Shown here: positions 38,072-46,467 of the stretch, piece after piece
How positions within the stretch are numbered: position 1 is the first letter of the stretch
Layout of the letters: each line of letters opens with the position of its first letter
NCBI RefSeq assembly: GCF_005280585.1
Contig: NZ_SZVO01000015.1
Coordinates: 124,001 to 188,000, forward strand
Direction: 5' to 3'
Source of the DNA: Dyadobacter frigoris
Lineage (GTDB): Bacteria > Bacteroidota > Bacteroidia > Cytophagales > Spirosomataceae
Length of the DNA: 64,000 nucleotides
Translations under genes and position numbers: made by a program
Notes under the pieces: generated by a model
Told to the model about the DNA's origin: nothing
The model's database searches: none
What the model saw: the letters and a program-made list of their open reading frames with translations, nothing else

Positions 38072-39442
38072 TTAGTTTTCAGATTCATACGAAATTCCAT
38101 ACTTTTCAAGTCGGCGATATAGGGCAAATCTGGTAATTCCCAATGCCCTGGCGACTTTCGATATTTTCTGCTGATGGAATTCCATAGCGCGGATAATCAT
38201 TTGATATTCCATTTCTTCCAGTGTTATCGTGCCAACTTCAGGCAAAGAACTTTTAAAGGCTGGAAGGAAATCCGAATTCATATTCCGCTTAAAATCCTCT
38301 GCTTCAAGTACGTCATCTCCGGCTAATAATACTGTACGTTCCACAATGTTTTTCAACTGCCGGATATTCCCCTGCAATGTCAGTGTTTTCAACCATTTCA
38401 AAGCAGTCGGACTTAGCTGTAAAGTCGGTCGTTCATAAATAACTTTCAAATTATTCATAAAAAATTCTGCCAGAATGGGAATATCACCAGGCCGTTCTCT
38501 CAGTGCAGGCAGCTTGACGGTAATCAAATTAATTCTATAAAAAAGATCTTCTCTGAAAGTACCTTGTGCCACCATTTCTTCAAGATTACGATTGGTAGCA
38601 CAGATAATCCTGACATCCACGGTCCGACTTTTACTGCTTCCCAAAGGTTCAAAAGTCCTTTCCTGCAAAACTCTTAACAATTTCACCTGGCTGGAAAGAT
38701 CCAGTTCGCCGATCTCATCCAGAAAGATTGTTCCTTTGTGAGCCATTTCAAAGCGGCCCGCACGATCTGTTTTGGCATCTGTAAAGGCCCCCCGGACATG
38801 ACCAAATAATTCACTTTCGAATAAAGTCGATGAAATTCCTCCCAGATTGACTTTTACAAAAGGTTTCGTTTTTCGCTTACTGTTCGTATGAATTGCTTCG
38901 GCAATCAGTTCTTTTCCGGTTCCGCTTTCCCCTGTAATCAGGACGGGCGCGTCTGTTGACGATACCCGACCCACTGTTTCCAGAATTTGGAGAAGTTTGG
39001 GATCTTCTCCAACAATATTTTCAAAATGAAATTTTTGTTCCAGCTTCCGGCGGTTGGCAGATTGCGGAGCCTGATTCGCCAGATTTAAAATCGTATTAAT
39101 GGATTGCAGCAGATATTCATTTTGCCAGGGTTTGGTGATAAAATCCCGTGCTCCTTCTTTCATTCCCTTCACGGCAAGGTCTATTGTTCCCCAGCCTGTA
39201 ATAAGTATAACCGGAATCTTGGGGTTGTATTTATGAATTCTTTGCAGCAGTTGCATGCCCTCGTCACCCGATGTTTCAATAGAAAAATTCAGATCTAATA
39301 GAATTAATTCGGGGATTTCATTTTTCAGCACTTCAAAAGTATCCTCAGGCGAGCTGGCACCTTTTACACTGAATCCTTCTTTTTTTAGAAGAAGGGCGAG
39401 TGAGGTTCTAATGGCTAGGTCGTCGTCTACTATGAGGATCAT
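38072..39442 (-). CDS. NtrC-type sigma-54-dependent response regulator
   Basis: 456 aa. Receiver with Asp50 (LILLDLN), AAA+ domain with Walker A GESGTGKELIAEA, Walker B GTIFLDEIGELDLSSQVKLLRVLQ, and a Fis-type HTH at the end (KISKVARALGITRFALYRRLEKYG). The sigma-54 contact loop is GAFTDA where the consensus is GAFTGA. Paired with the NtrY kinase downstream. Likely controls the ABC/RND export cluster upstream on the same strand; the actual operator is unknown. Confidence 0.93.
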   Translation of the reverse strand: MILIVDDDLAIRTSLALLLKKEGFSVKGASSPEDTFEVLKNEIPELILLDLNFSIETSGDEGMQLLQRIHKYNPKIPVILITGWGTIDLAVKGMKEGARDFITKPWQNEYLLQSINTILNLANQAPQSANRRKLEQKFHFENIVGEDPKLLQILETVGRVSSTDAPVLITGESGTGKELIAEAIHTNSKRKTKPFVKVNLGGISSTLFESELFGHVRGAFTDAKTDRAGRFEMAHKGTIFLDEIGELDLSSQVKLLRVLQERTFEPLGSSKSRTVDVRIICATNRNLEEMVAQGTFREDLFYRINLITVKLPALRERPGDIPILAEFFMNNLKVIYERPTLQLSPTALKWLKTLTLQGNIRQLKNIVERTVLLAGDDVLEAEDFKRNMNSDFLPAFKSSLPEVGTITLEEMEYQMIIRAMEFHQQKISKVARALGITRFALYRRLEKYGISYESEN

Positions 39443-39464
39443 ATAAAAGGGTAAGTTTCGGTTT

Positions 39465-39976
39465 TTTCACGCAAAGCAAAAAAGTTAAAAACGCAAAGGG
39501 CGCAAAGTTTTAAGTATTAAAGATTATTGGCGATTCTGTGAATTCCTTCTTTTAATAGTTTGGTGTTAAAATTAATTAGCAAGCCTAATTTTAAGTTCGA
39601 TAATTTTAACTATGTAAGAAGTTGAGAATAATGCACAGGCGCCAGTGTCTCAATTGATTTGATTTCTAAAACTATTTTATTTTCAATAATTAAATCTAAC
39701 CGATACCCAACATCTAATCGTACTTCTTTGTAATGAAAAGGCATTGCTACTTGTTGTCTAACTTTAAAACCAGCTTCCCTTAAATCATATGCAAGCGCAT
39801 TTTCATACGTAGATTCTAATAATCCCGGACCCACATTTTTATGCAACTCCAAAGCAATTCCTATAATCGCAAGGGACAATTCGTTTTCATTCATAAGTAG
39901 TGTATGTTAATTTCACACAAATGAAGTAAAAAAACTTTTCTTACTTTGCGTTTAATCTTTTTTGCTTTGCGTGAAA
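39465..39976. mobile_element. 512-bp MITE-like unit with 20-bp terminal inverted repeats carrying a GxxExxY gene
   Basis: TTTCACGCAAAGCAAAAAAG at 39465-39484 and its exact reverse complement at 39957-39976 are perfect 20-bp inverted ends. Next to them are further CGCAAAG repeats (39491-39507, 39944-39952). Between the arms lies a GxxExxY-family gene. The unit sits in the gap between the NtrC gene and the permease cluster. No transposase is inside; it would move in trans if it is mobile. Confidence 0.75.
39517..39894 (-). pseudogene. GxxExxY protein, interrupted by a TAG codon
   Basis: The frame gives 94 aa typical of the GxxExxY family (ALELHKNVGPGLLESTYENAL; RLDLIIENKIVLEIKSIETL with a PD-(D/E)xK nuclease-like core) and stops at TAG (39610-39612) after YSQLLT. 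The same frame continues for 30 more codons after the TAG (LKLSNLKLGLLINFN...GIHRIANN) to a TAA at 39517, which is the normal family ending (YLKLS... LLINF). So a Tyr codon has become TAG. The complete protein would be ~125 aa, the usual length. Confidence 0.85.
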
Positions 39977-39987
39977 TCCTTAAAACC

Positions 39988-41157
39988 TTAATCCTCATGC
40001 AAAGCAATAGCCGGATGAATCCGCGACGCCTGCCGACTCGGATACCACGCGCAAAGTGTTACGATCAGGAAAATGATTACGACTGCAATCAGAATTGCTG
40101 TGATATAAACCCCACCAGCAATATCAAAAACGTTCATTAAAGGAAATTGAATCGCAAATAACAATCCTAATACCAAACTGAAAGTTGCCAGAACCCAGAC
40201 TTCACCTAAAAATTGCGCTGTTATACTTCCTTCCGTTGCACCCATCGCACGCCGTAATCCTATTTCTCCACGCCGTCTGGCGATGCTTAAATTCAGAATT
40301 CCAAATAAACCCAAAGCGACATTGATTAATAGAAAACTGCATATGATCAGAAAAATAAGAACCGGAATAAGCGTCATGTTATGCTGTTTCTGACGAGCGT
40401 CTGTCAGATATACGATTTCTGTACTCCATCCTTTTGCAATACCTGCAATTGCTTTTACAAGTTTGGCTTCAAATACAGCATCCGTACCCGGCTTGACCCG
40501 AATTACCAATGATTTGTCATAAATCTGATCGGCCTTCAATAACTCAAACATTACAGGTTTGTTCAGCATAAATTCAGCTTTATCTTTGTAATAATCTATA
40601 ACACCCGCCACAACCCACACTGCTTTTCCGTCATAATCTTTAAGTACTTTTCCAATCGCCGATTGATTTTCAAAAAGTGCAGTTTCTGCTTTTCGATTGA
40701 TTACAACCGGAATATATTTACCTACACTATCAGCATTCCGATACCATTTCCCTGCTATCAATGGAATATTGATCGTTTTTGAAAGATTTTCATCTGCAGC
40801 AACAAAGCTCATTTGAACATCTGAATTTTTATATTTTACAGTCCGGCCGTTATTGCTCTGCGAAAACGGGTAAACACCGCTCATCCTGGAAATTGATTCT
40901 ACTTCCTGAAAACCTTTCACGCGCTGAAATATGGTTTGGACTTTTTCTGAAATTGCCACTGTATCCTGATTATTGCCCAGATTGATTGCCCAGACATTTT
41001 CATACTCAAATCCGAGTGGCTCGATGTAATTTCTGACATTATAAGTTATTAGCGTTGCCAGTCCGAACAGAACCAGGAAAGAGGCCCAGATTTCAATAAT
41101 CAACAGTGAATGGGTTTTCTTTTTATTCCAGATTAATTTGAAGAGATGACGTATCAT
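39988..41157 (-). CDS. ABC transporter permease, MacB/FtsX type
   Basis: 389 aa from the ATG at 41157 (MIRHLFKLIWNKKKTHS). One N-terminal helix, a large periplasmic MacB-like domain, three C-terminal helices with the LGLFGILNLSIARRRGEIGLRRAMGATEGSI motif that couples to the ATPase. The frame from 41214 adds 19 residues without family match. Ends close to the repeat unit at 39976. Second of two permeases with the ATPase upstream. Confidence 0.9.
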   Translation of the reverse strand: MIRHLFKLIWNKKKTHSLLIIEIWASFLVLFGLATLITYNVRNYIEPLGFEYENVWAINLGNNQDTVAISEKVQTIFQRVKGFQEVESISRMSGVYPFSQSNNGRTVKYKNSDVQMSFVAADENLSKTINIPLIAGKWYRNADSVGKYIPVVINRKAETALFENQSAIGKVLKDYDGKAVWVVAGVIDYYKDKAEFMLNKPVMFELLKADQIYDKSLVIRVKPGTDAVFEAKLVKAIAGIAKGWSTEIVYLTDARQKQHNMTLIPVLIFLIICSFLLINVALGLFGILNLSIARRRGEIGLRRAMGATEGSITAQFLGEVWVLATFSLVLGLLFAIQFPLMNVFDIAGGVYITAILIAVVIIFLIVTLCAWYPSRQASRIHPAIALHED

Positions 41158-41192
41158 GGGGAGAAAATTAATGAGTGAATAATAGAATGACA

Positions 41193-41230
41193 GAATGAGT
41201 GAATGTGATTGCATATCGAAAATGTTCTAT
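41193..41230. repeat. 38-bp intergenic repeat, copy 1
   Basis: Contains GCATATCGAAAATGTTCTAT and GAATGAGTGAATGTGATT. It is an inverted copy of the block at 42596-42633 with four or five mismatches. Surrounding sequence is rich in GAATGA/TCATTC repeats that can fold into imperfect hairpins. Confidence 0.65.
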
Positions 41231-41271
41231 CAATCACTCACACTATCATCGCACCGGCGACCCGGTCAAAA

Positions 41272-42519
41272 TTATGCTTTGAGCGCTTCGATAATGCTTA
41301 GTTTTGACATTCTTAGTGCCGGTAAAACCCCTGAGAGTAACCCAAAAATCAGACAAACAATAATGCTGATTGAAAAGACTTTCAAGTTGATCGTAAGATC
41401 GGCGTAGGCAATCCATCCGCTGGTATTGATGATCTGAATAAGCGTAAAAGTCAGGATCAGTGCGATAATGCCACCGATGAATGTGATAAAAATATTTTCA
41501 ACAATAAATTGCCACATCAACGTTTTCACCGGCGCCCCAAAGGCTTTTCTGACGCCAATTTCAGAAGCTCTTTCTAAAATTCGTCCCACATTTAAGTTCA
41601 CCAGATTAATAGCCGGAAGTCCCATCAGCATCAGTACAATAAATCCGATCACTCCATAAAGTATATTTTTAAGCCCCGGCCCTCCGTTCAAAATCGTAGT
41701 TATAAAATTTTCCAGATATGGATCACTTCTTACTTCGAGCACACTATATTTAAACCCACCCTGCTTACCTGGCAGTGGAATTTTCTTGATATTACTTTGA
41801 AATTCACTTTGGACTGCTTTCAGGTCTGAGGCATCTTTTGCCAAAATCATTGCTATGAAGTTACCTACCATACCGCTATTTTGGTAATTACTTTTTGGTG
41901 CAGTATAGGGGAAATAAATATCCGCGTGGGTAAACGGTCGCGTTATTGGACTGCCTTTTACAACACCAATCACTTTGTAATTAATATTCTCAATTTCAAC
42001 ATTTTTGCCAACAACAGGCGCATCGGAATTGGCAAAATAATGTTTTTTAAAATCGTCCGTGATCACGGCTACATAGTCGCCATTTGCTATATTTTGTTCA
42101 TTGAAAGGCTTCCCCTCAATAAACTTAAAATCCGAAACACGCCAGAAATCAGCGTCAGAAAAAGTGATGTTAAGCTTGATCTTCTGAGAACCTACATATG
42201 CGTTTGATCCATTGAAATATGAAAAAATCGTCACCCGCTCAGCCGTTTTAAGTGTTTTGGCATATTCTGTCAGAAATTTAAAACTCATCGAGTTGGACAT
42301 CATCGACTGCTGACTGGAATCTGACATTACAATCCTTTCAACGTAAAGCGCCCTGTCTCTTTTCGTTTCAGGATAATGTGCTCCAATCAAATGATCCAGA
42401 AAGGAAGTTATCAGCATAAGCACCGTGAGTGTGAGGCTTATACCAAACAGGGTGATAAATGTATAGAAAGGATGCCGCAGCAAAACTTTCCAGGCAATTT
42501 TTATATAATTAGAAAGCAT
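41272..42519 (-). CDS. ABC transporter permease, MacB/FtsX type
   Basis: 415 aa. N-terminal helix (FYTFITLFGISLTLTVLMLITSFL), a periplasmic MacB_PCD-like domain (KIKLNITFSDADFWRVSDFKF, IENINYKVIGVVKGSP) and C-terminal helices with the motif NLNVGRILERASEIGVRKAFGAP. Similar length and plan to the neighbouring permease, so the two probably form a heterodimer with the ATPase at 42645. Confidence 0.92.
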   Translation of the reverse strand: MLSNYIKIAWKVLLRHPFYTFITLFGISLTLTVLMLITSFLDHLIGAHYPETKRDRALYVERIVMSDSSQQSMMSNSMSFKFLTEYAKTLKTAERVTIFSYFNGSNAYVGSQKIKLNITFSDADFWRVSDFKFIEGKPFNEQNIANGDYVAVITDDFKKHYFANSDAPVVGKNVEIENINYKVIGVVKGSPITRPFTHADIYFPYTAPKSNYQNSGMVGNFIAMILAKDASDLKAVQSEFQSNIKKIPLPGKQGGFKYSVLEVRSDPYLENFITTILNGGPGLKNILYGVIGFIVLMLMGLPAINLVNLNVGRILERASEIGVRKAFGAPVKTLMWQFIVENIFITFIGGIIALILTFTLIQIINTSGWIAYADLTINLKVFSISIIVCLIFGLLSGVLPALRMSKLSIIEALKA

Positions 42520-42595
42520 CTTTCAGGGGATAATTTTCGGATAAAAAACTAAATGATTAGATGAAAGAATGAGTGAATGATAGATTGAGAGAATA

Positions 42596-42633
42596 ATAGA
42601 ATATTTTCGATATGCCGTCACATTCTCTCATTC
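42596..42633. repeat. 38-bp intergenic repeat, copy 2
   Basis: Contains ATAGAATATTTTCGATATGC and TCACATTCTCTCATTC; inverted copy of 41193-41230. The two copies flank the permease gene 41272-42519. Adjoining GAATGA(T/G) tracts on both sides are mutually complementary. Confidence 0.65.
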
Positions 42634-42644
42634 AATCATTCAAA

Positions 42645-43307
42645 TTAAAGTACTTGCGTTCCGTCAAATAATCGGATCAGGCGGTGTGTTCTTTTCGCCA
42701 TGGCATCATCGTGTGTTACCATCACGATTGTTGCGCCGTTTTCATTCAAATTTTGGAGAATGCTGATGATCTCGTTTCCCATAGCACTGTCGAGGTTTCC
42801 CGTAGGCTCGTCGGCAAGAATTATTTCAGGTTTTCCAACAATGGCACGGGCGATCGCTACACGCTGTTTTTGTCCGCCTGATAATTGCTTGGGAAAATGT
42901 TTCATCCGGTTAGATAATCCAACTTTTTCTAATGCTTCTTCTGCCAATTCCCGACGTTGTTTTGCGTTGCTTTTACGATATAACAGAGGAATTTCTACGT
43001 TATCAACAACGGAAAGATCATTGATCAAATGGAAACTCTGGAAAATAAAACCCAGTTTCTGGTTTCTTAAATGTGCCAGTTCTTTGTCATGAAATTTCTC
43101 AACTTTCAATCCGTCAATTTCAATAATTCCTTTTGACGGTGCGTCCAGCAATCCGATGATGTTAAGGAGCGTACTTTTCCCGCAACCCGAAGGACCCATT
43201 ATGGATACGAATTCTCCTTTTTTAACATTAATGTTAATGTTGTTGAGGGCCAGGGTTTCTATTGAACTGGTACGGTAAACTTTTTCAACGTTTTGTAATT
43301 TGATCAT
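42645..43307 (-). CDS. ABC transporter ATP-binding protein (MacB/LolD type)
   Basis: 220 aa ATPase. Walker A GPSGCGKST, signature LSGGQKQRVAIARA, Walker B IILADEPTGNLDS and switch His in VMVTHDD are all present. The GFIFQSFHLINDLSVVDNVEIPLLYR segment is typical of the LolD/MacB clade. Powers the two permeases located downstream on the same strand. Confidence 0.95.
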   Translation of the reverse strand: MIKLQNVEKVYRTSSIETLALNNININVKKGEFVSIMGPSGCGKSTLLNIIGLLDAPSKGIIEIDGLKVEKFHDKELAHLRNQKLGFIFQSFHLINDLSVVDNVEIPLLYRKSNAKQRRELAEEALEKVGLSNRMKHFPKQLSGGQKQRVAIARAIVGKPEIILADEPTGNLDSAMGNEIISILQNLNENGATIVMVTHDDAMAKRTHRLIRLFDGTQVL

Positions 43308-43387
43308 GGCTGTTATGGTTTTGGGGTTAATATTTTTCTGAATTCTTTCTAATATTTTATTTCGGCTATTTATTTCGGGCGACTGTT

Positions 43388-43599
43388 GGGGCGTCCCTCG
43401 TGGTCGCCCGTTCCGAGCCTCGAATCTGGATTGGGCGAAAATTTATTTGGACATCGCTTGGCGTTGGTAACGTTGGGGCGATTCTCGCTGGCAACATTTA
43501 GCCGATTCCCATCAGCGACATCCAGGCTACCGGCGTTGGCCTATTTCGGCCGACGGCCTCCATTGGCAAAAAGGGCGACCACAAGGGTCGTCCCTACCC
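43388..43599. mobile_element. GC-rich MITE-like repeat unit
   Basis: Its ends, 43388-43409 (GGGGCGTCCCTCGTGGTCGCCC) and 43578-43599, are inverted repeats agreeing in 19 of 22 bases, with GGGCGACCACAAGGGTCGTC on the right. The interior is clearly more GC-rich than the AT-rich DNA on both sides and codes for nothing. GTCGTCCCTACCC / GGTCGCCC ends are known from dispersed repeats in many bacteria. The right end overlaps the last two codons of the TolC gene and provides its TAG stop. Confidence 0.7.
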
Positions 43600-45042
43600 A
43601 TTCAACCGCTGATCATTTTCAAAATCATATAATGTTAATAATCTTAATGTGTAATATGATTGCCAATAATCACGCAATGCTAAAATATAATCCCGCCTGG
43701 CTCTGTCTTTTTCCTGCATCGCGATTCCAAGATCCGTTACACTTAAATTACTTAATATAAAACGGTCCTGGGCTATTTGATAGCGATTCGCAGCAATCTG
43801 GTCCGCAAGTTTTGTCAATTTGACCTGTTTTTGTAACATTTGTAAAAGCGTTACCTGCGTGAAAATTTCCTGTTCAAAAGTCAGTTTATCTTGTTCAACA
43901 GACTGCTGTGCAAATTCTCTATTCGCTTTCGCAACTTCTGTTCTTGCTTTATTACGCCCCCAGGTCATAATGGGTAATGTAAATTGCAGTTCTACAAATT
44001 CGCGATCCTGCGGTTTTACATAAATTTCTCCCGGTCGCGATCCTTGATTTGATAATCCAAATGTAGCATTGAGAGACGCATTTAATCCATTTTCCTGTTT
44101 TGCCTGAACCACATCACGTTCTGCTTCCAGCAATCTGCGGCGAAAAGAAATTGCAGTTGACCTGTTCAAAAAAGCCTGATCCAAAGCAAGTTGCGGATTG
44201 ACAGTAAATTCATCCTTTTCCATCGGAATTTCCAGTTCCAGTTCCCGCTCATCTCTTGAACTCAAAAACATTTTTAGTTTGAGTGACGCAACGGCTGCTG
44301 CCTGCTGTGCAGAAGCCAGATCTTTTTGAGCGGTTAAAAGTCCCATTTGAAGCTGTAATAAATCGTTTTGGGAAATCTTGCCCAGTTCCAGTTTATGGCC
44401 CGCAATTTTGTAAAGTGTGTCGTTGTTACTTCTGTTTTTCCCGGCGATTTGTAAATTAACCTGAGCAACCAAAAGGTCAAAATACAGTCCGGTTGCGTCC
44501 AACGCGACTTGTTCCAGTGAAGCAATATATTGCTGATTTCCTTCCTGATATTTCAAAGGCTCAATTTTCCGGTTCCATTTCATTGCATTGAAGCGAAATA
44601 ATGGCTGCGTAATTCCAAATTCAAAAGGAATACCATTGTAGCTTGTGGTATTTCCCGCGAAATTATCAAAACGCTGCATTTGCTGCTGTACATAAATGGT
44701 ACCGCCAGTAAGTGCTATACTTTGATTCAAAGAAAGATTCGCCACAGAATTATTGTAGGAAACTGATTGAAATGAAACCGTTCCATCCGGCTGAACTACC
44801 TGAATATAGGAATTGGTAAAACCCGGAATTGTTCCATTCAAACTCAGCTGCGGTTTAAAATCCGCCATAAAAGACCGGTACTGCCAATAATTCGTTTTCT
44901 TTGAAGTTACTGCTTGCTTCGAGGCCACAGATTGTTCCCTGGCCTGTTGCACGACTTCCGTCAGAGAAATATGCTGGACTTGCGCTTTGACAAACTGCGG
45001 AGCAAAAATGATTATCAAAAGGTAGAAATATCTCTTTTTCAT
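43594..45042 (-). CDS. TolC-family outer-membrane efflux protein
   Basis: 482 aa. Signal peptide at the N-terminus (FYLLIIIFAPQFVKAQ), then two alternating coiled-coil/barrel repeats of TolC type (e.g. LTEVVQQAREQSVASKQA, ATGLYFDLLVAQVNLQIA, AFLNRSTAISFRRRLLEAERDVVQAKQE, QAVTLLQ-like helices). It opens a channel across the outer membrane for the export cluster. Its ATG overlaps the adaptor stop by 4 bp. The last codons and the stop lie inside the GC-rich repeat, so the natural C-terminus may have been longer. Confidence 0.93.
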   Translation of the reverse strand: MKKRYFYLLIIIFAPQFVKAQVQHISLTEVVQQAREQSVASKQAVTSKKTNYWQYRSFMADFKPQLSLNGTIPGFTNSYIQVVQPDGTVSFQSVSYNNSVANLSLNQSIALTGGTIYVQQQMQRFDNFAGNTTSYNGIPFEFGITQPLFRFNAMKWNRKIEPLKYQEGNQQYIASLEQVALDATGLYFDLLVAQVNLQIAGKNRSNNDTLYKIAGHKLELGKISQNDLLQLQMGLLTAQKDLASAQQAAAVASLKLKMFLSSRDERELELEIPMEKDEFTVNPQLALDQAFLNRSTAISFRRRLLEAERDVVQAKQENGLNASLNATFGLSNQGSRPGEIYVKPQDREFVELQFTLPIMTWGRNKARTEVAKANREFAQQSVEQDKLTFEQEIFTQVTLLQMLQKQVKLTKLADQIAANRYQIAQDRFILSNLSVTDLGIAMQEKDRARRDYILALRDYWQSYYTLRLLTLYDFENDQRLNG

Positions 45043-46289
45043 GGCTGTTTAATTGAGATTTCTTCCAGATTTTCAAATTGGCTCATGTCAGACAAAACAA
45101 CGCTTTCGCCCTTCTGTACCCCTCTTTTTATTTCAACATAATCGAAATTTGATAGCCCGATTTCCACTTCCCGGCGGTATGCAATGCCGTTTTTCATTAT
45201 ATAGACAAATTGTTTTCTCTTACCATTAAAAGTGGGCCCGTTGGCTACGCGCAGTGTTTTCAAACTCCGGTTTGTAATGATATAAACTTCCACTTTCATG
45301 TTGGGCCGCAATGATTCATTCTTGGAATTATCCAGCTGCACGACGAATTCGATGATACCGTTTTTGATAGAAGGCTTTACCTGAAAAATCTGTCCGCGCA
45401 ATATTGTCTCATTCAATTTGACAATTACAGACAATCCCGACTTAACCTGATCAGCGTATACGTCCGAGCATGAACCATCAATTCTAAAACTTCCCAGATC
45501 TGCAACTTTGGCCAGCATTTCTCCTTCATTCACCGACGAACCAATATTGTCGTTAACCCAGGTAAGAACACCTTTTCGGTCAGCGACGATATCCGCCATT
45601 TTCAGTTTGTGCGAAAGTTCTTTCAAATTATTTCCTTCGATCTGCGCGCCCAGTTCGGTTTCTTTCAAGCTTGCGCCCATTGATTCCCGGTTATAGGAGA
45701 GGTCGTTTTCAAGTTGTTTTTTTTCAAGTTCAGCGATTTTCAGCTCATTTTCTGCCCGGGTAATATCTTCGCCGGTACCGCCGCCTACTTTCTGCAAACG
45801 TTTTGCATCTTCAAAATCAGCTCTGAGTTTATTGATATTCAGTGATTTAATTTTATCATTAATTTCCGCATCGAAAAGATTTTTATTCAATTTCATCCGC
45901 AGCTGTTCAATGCTATTTCGTTTTAAAGCTAGCTGATTCTGAAACTTTTCCAGTTCAATTTCAGTCAGTGATTTGTCAAGATCAACAATGGCTTGTCCGG
46001 GCGATACAGGCGTTCCCGGATTAATTAAAATCCGACGGATACTCGCCCGGATTGGACTAGTGATAATTTGTTCATAAGCTGGAATAATTTCTCCTGACGC
46101 CGTAATGGTATTTTCCACATCCCCCGTTTCGACGGCCGCGGTTCTAATCCTGGACGCTTCTATCGTTCCCTGCAAAGACCTGCGAAGTAGATAAATTCCC
46201 GCTGCGATAGCGATAATGACCGCAACTCCAACAATCCAGCGCCGGTTATTTTGTTTTTGAACATACAGCGGTTCAACTTCCCTATCCAT
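45039..46289 (-). CDS. HlyD/RND-type periplasmic adaptor protein
   Basis: 416 aa. One N-terminal membrane helix (RWIVGVAVIIAIAAGIYLL), first half-lipoyl (SGEIIPAYEQIITSPIRASIRRILINPGTPVSPGQAI), long helical hairpin (~105-200), second half-lipoyl (VADRKGVLTWVNDNIGSSVNEGEMLAKVAD), then the beta-barrel and membrane-proximal domains. Links the inner-membrane ABC unit with TolC. First gene of the export operon on the minus strand. Confidence 0.93.
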   Translation of the reverse strand: MDREVEPLYVQKQNNRRWIVGVAVIIAIAAGIYLLRRSLQGTIEASRIRTAAVETGDVENTITASGEIIPAYEQIITSPIRASIRRILINPGTPVSPGQAIVDLDKSLTEIELEKFQNQLALKRNSIEQLRMKLNKNLFDAEINDKIKSLNINKLRADFEDAKRLQKVGGGTGEDITRAENELKIAELEKKQLENDLSYNRESMGASLKETELGAQIEGNNLKELSHKLKMADIVADRKGVLTWVNDNIGSSVNEGEMLAKVADLGSFRIDGSCSDVYADQVKSGLSVIVKLNETILRGQIFQVKPSIKNGIIEFVVQLDNSKNESLRPNMKVEVYIITNRSLKTLRVANGPTFNGKRKQFVYIMKNGIAYRREVEIGLSNFDYVEIKRGVQKGESVVLSDMSQFENLEEISIKQP

Positions 46290-46403
46290 TTGTAAATTTT
46301 TAAGATATGATTATTTCATTTTCATGGCTAACTATACCTTTTTATTCACAACATTATGCCAAAATACAATTCACTATATATCAAATATTTATCAATTTAT
46401 AAC

Positions 46404-46434
46404 AAAGAAAAAACCGTGCGATATGGCACGGTTT
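46404..46434 (-). terminator. Terminator of the 46468 gene
   Basis: On the minus strand AAACCGTGC (46434-46426) pairs with GCACGGTTT (46419-46411) around CATATC, then a T run. It lies 34 bp after the stop of the upstream minus-strand gene and separates it from the export operon. Confidence 0.85.
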
Positions 46435-46467
46435 GTTTGTTTACGAACAGGAAGAATTAAAGCAATA

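Noticed and set aside
43386-43760. 124-aa open frame
   Set aside because: It covers the GC-rich repeat unit and the antisense of tolC; no coding features.
46346-46365. Possible sigma-54 promoter (TGGCAT...TTGTG) for the export operon
   Set aside because: The distance between the GG and the G of the -12 part is one base short, and the -12 C is missing; spacing is critical for sigma-54.
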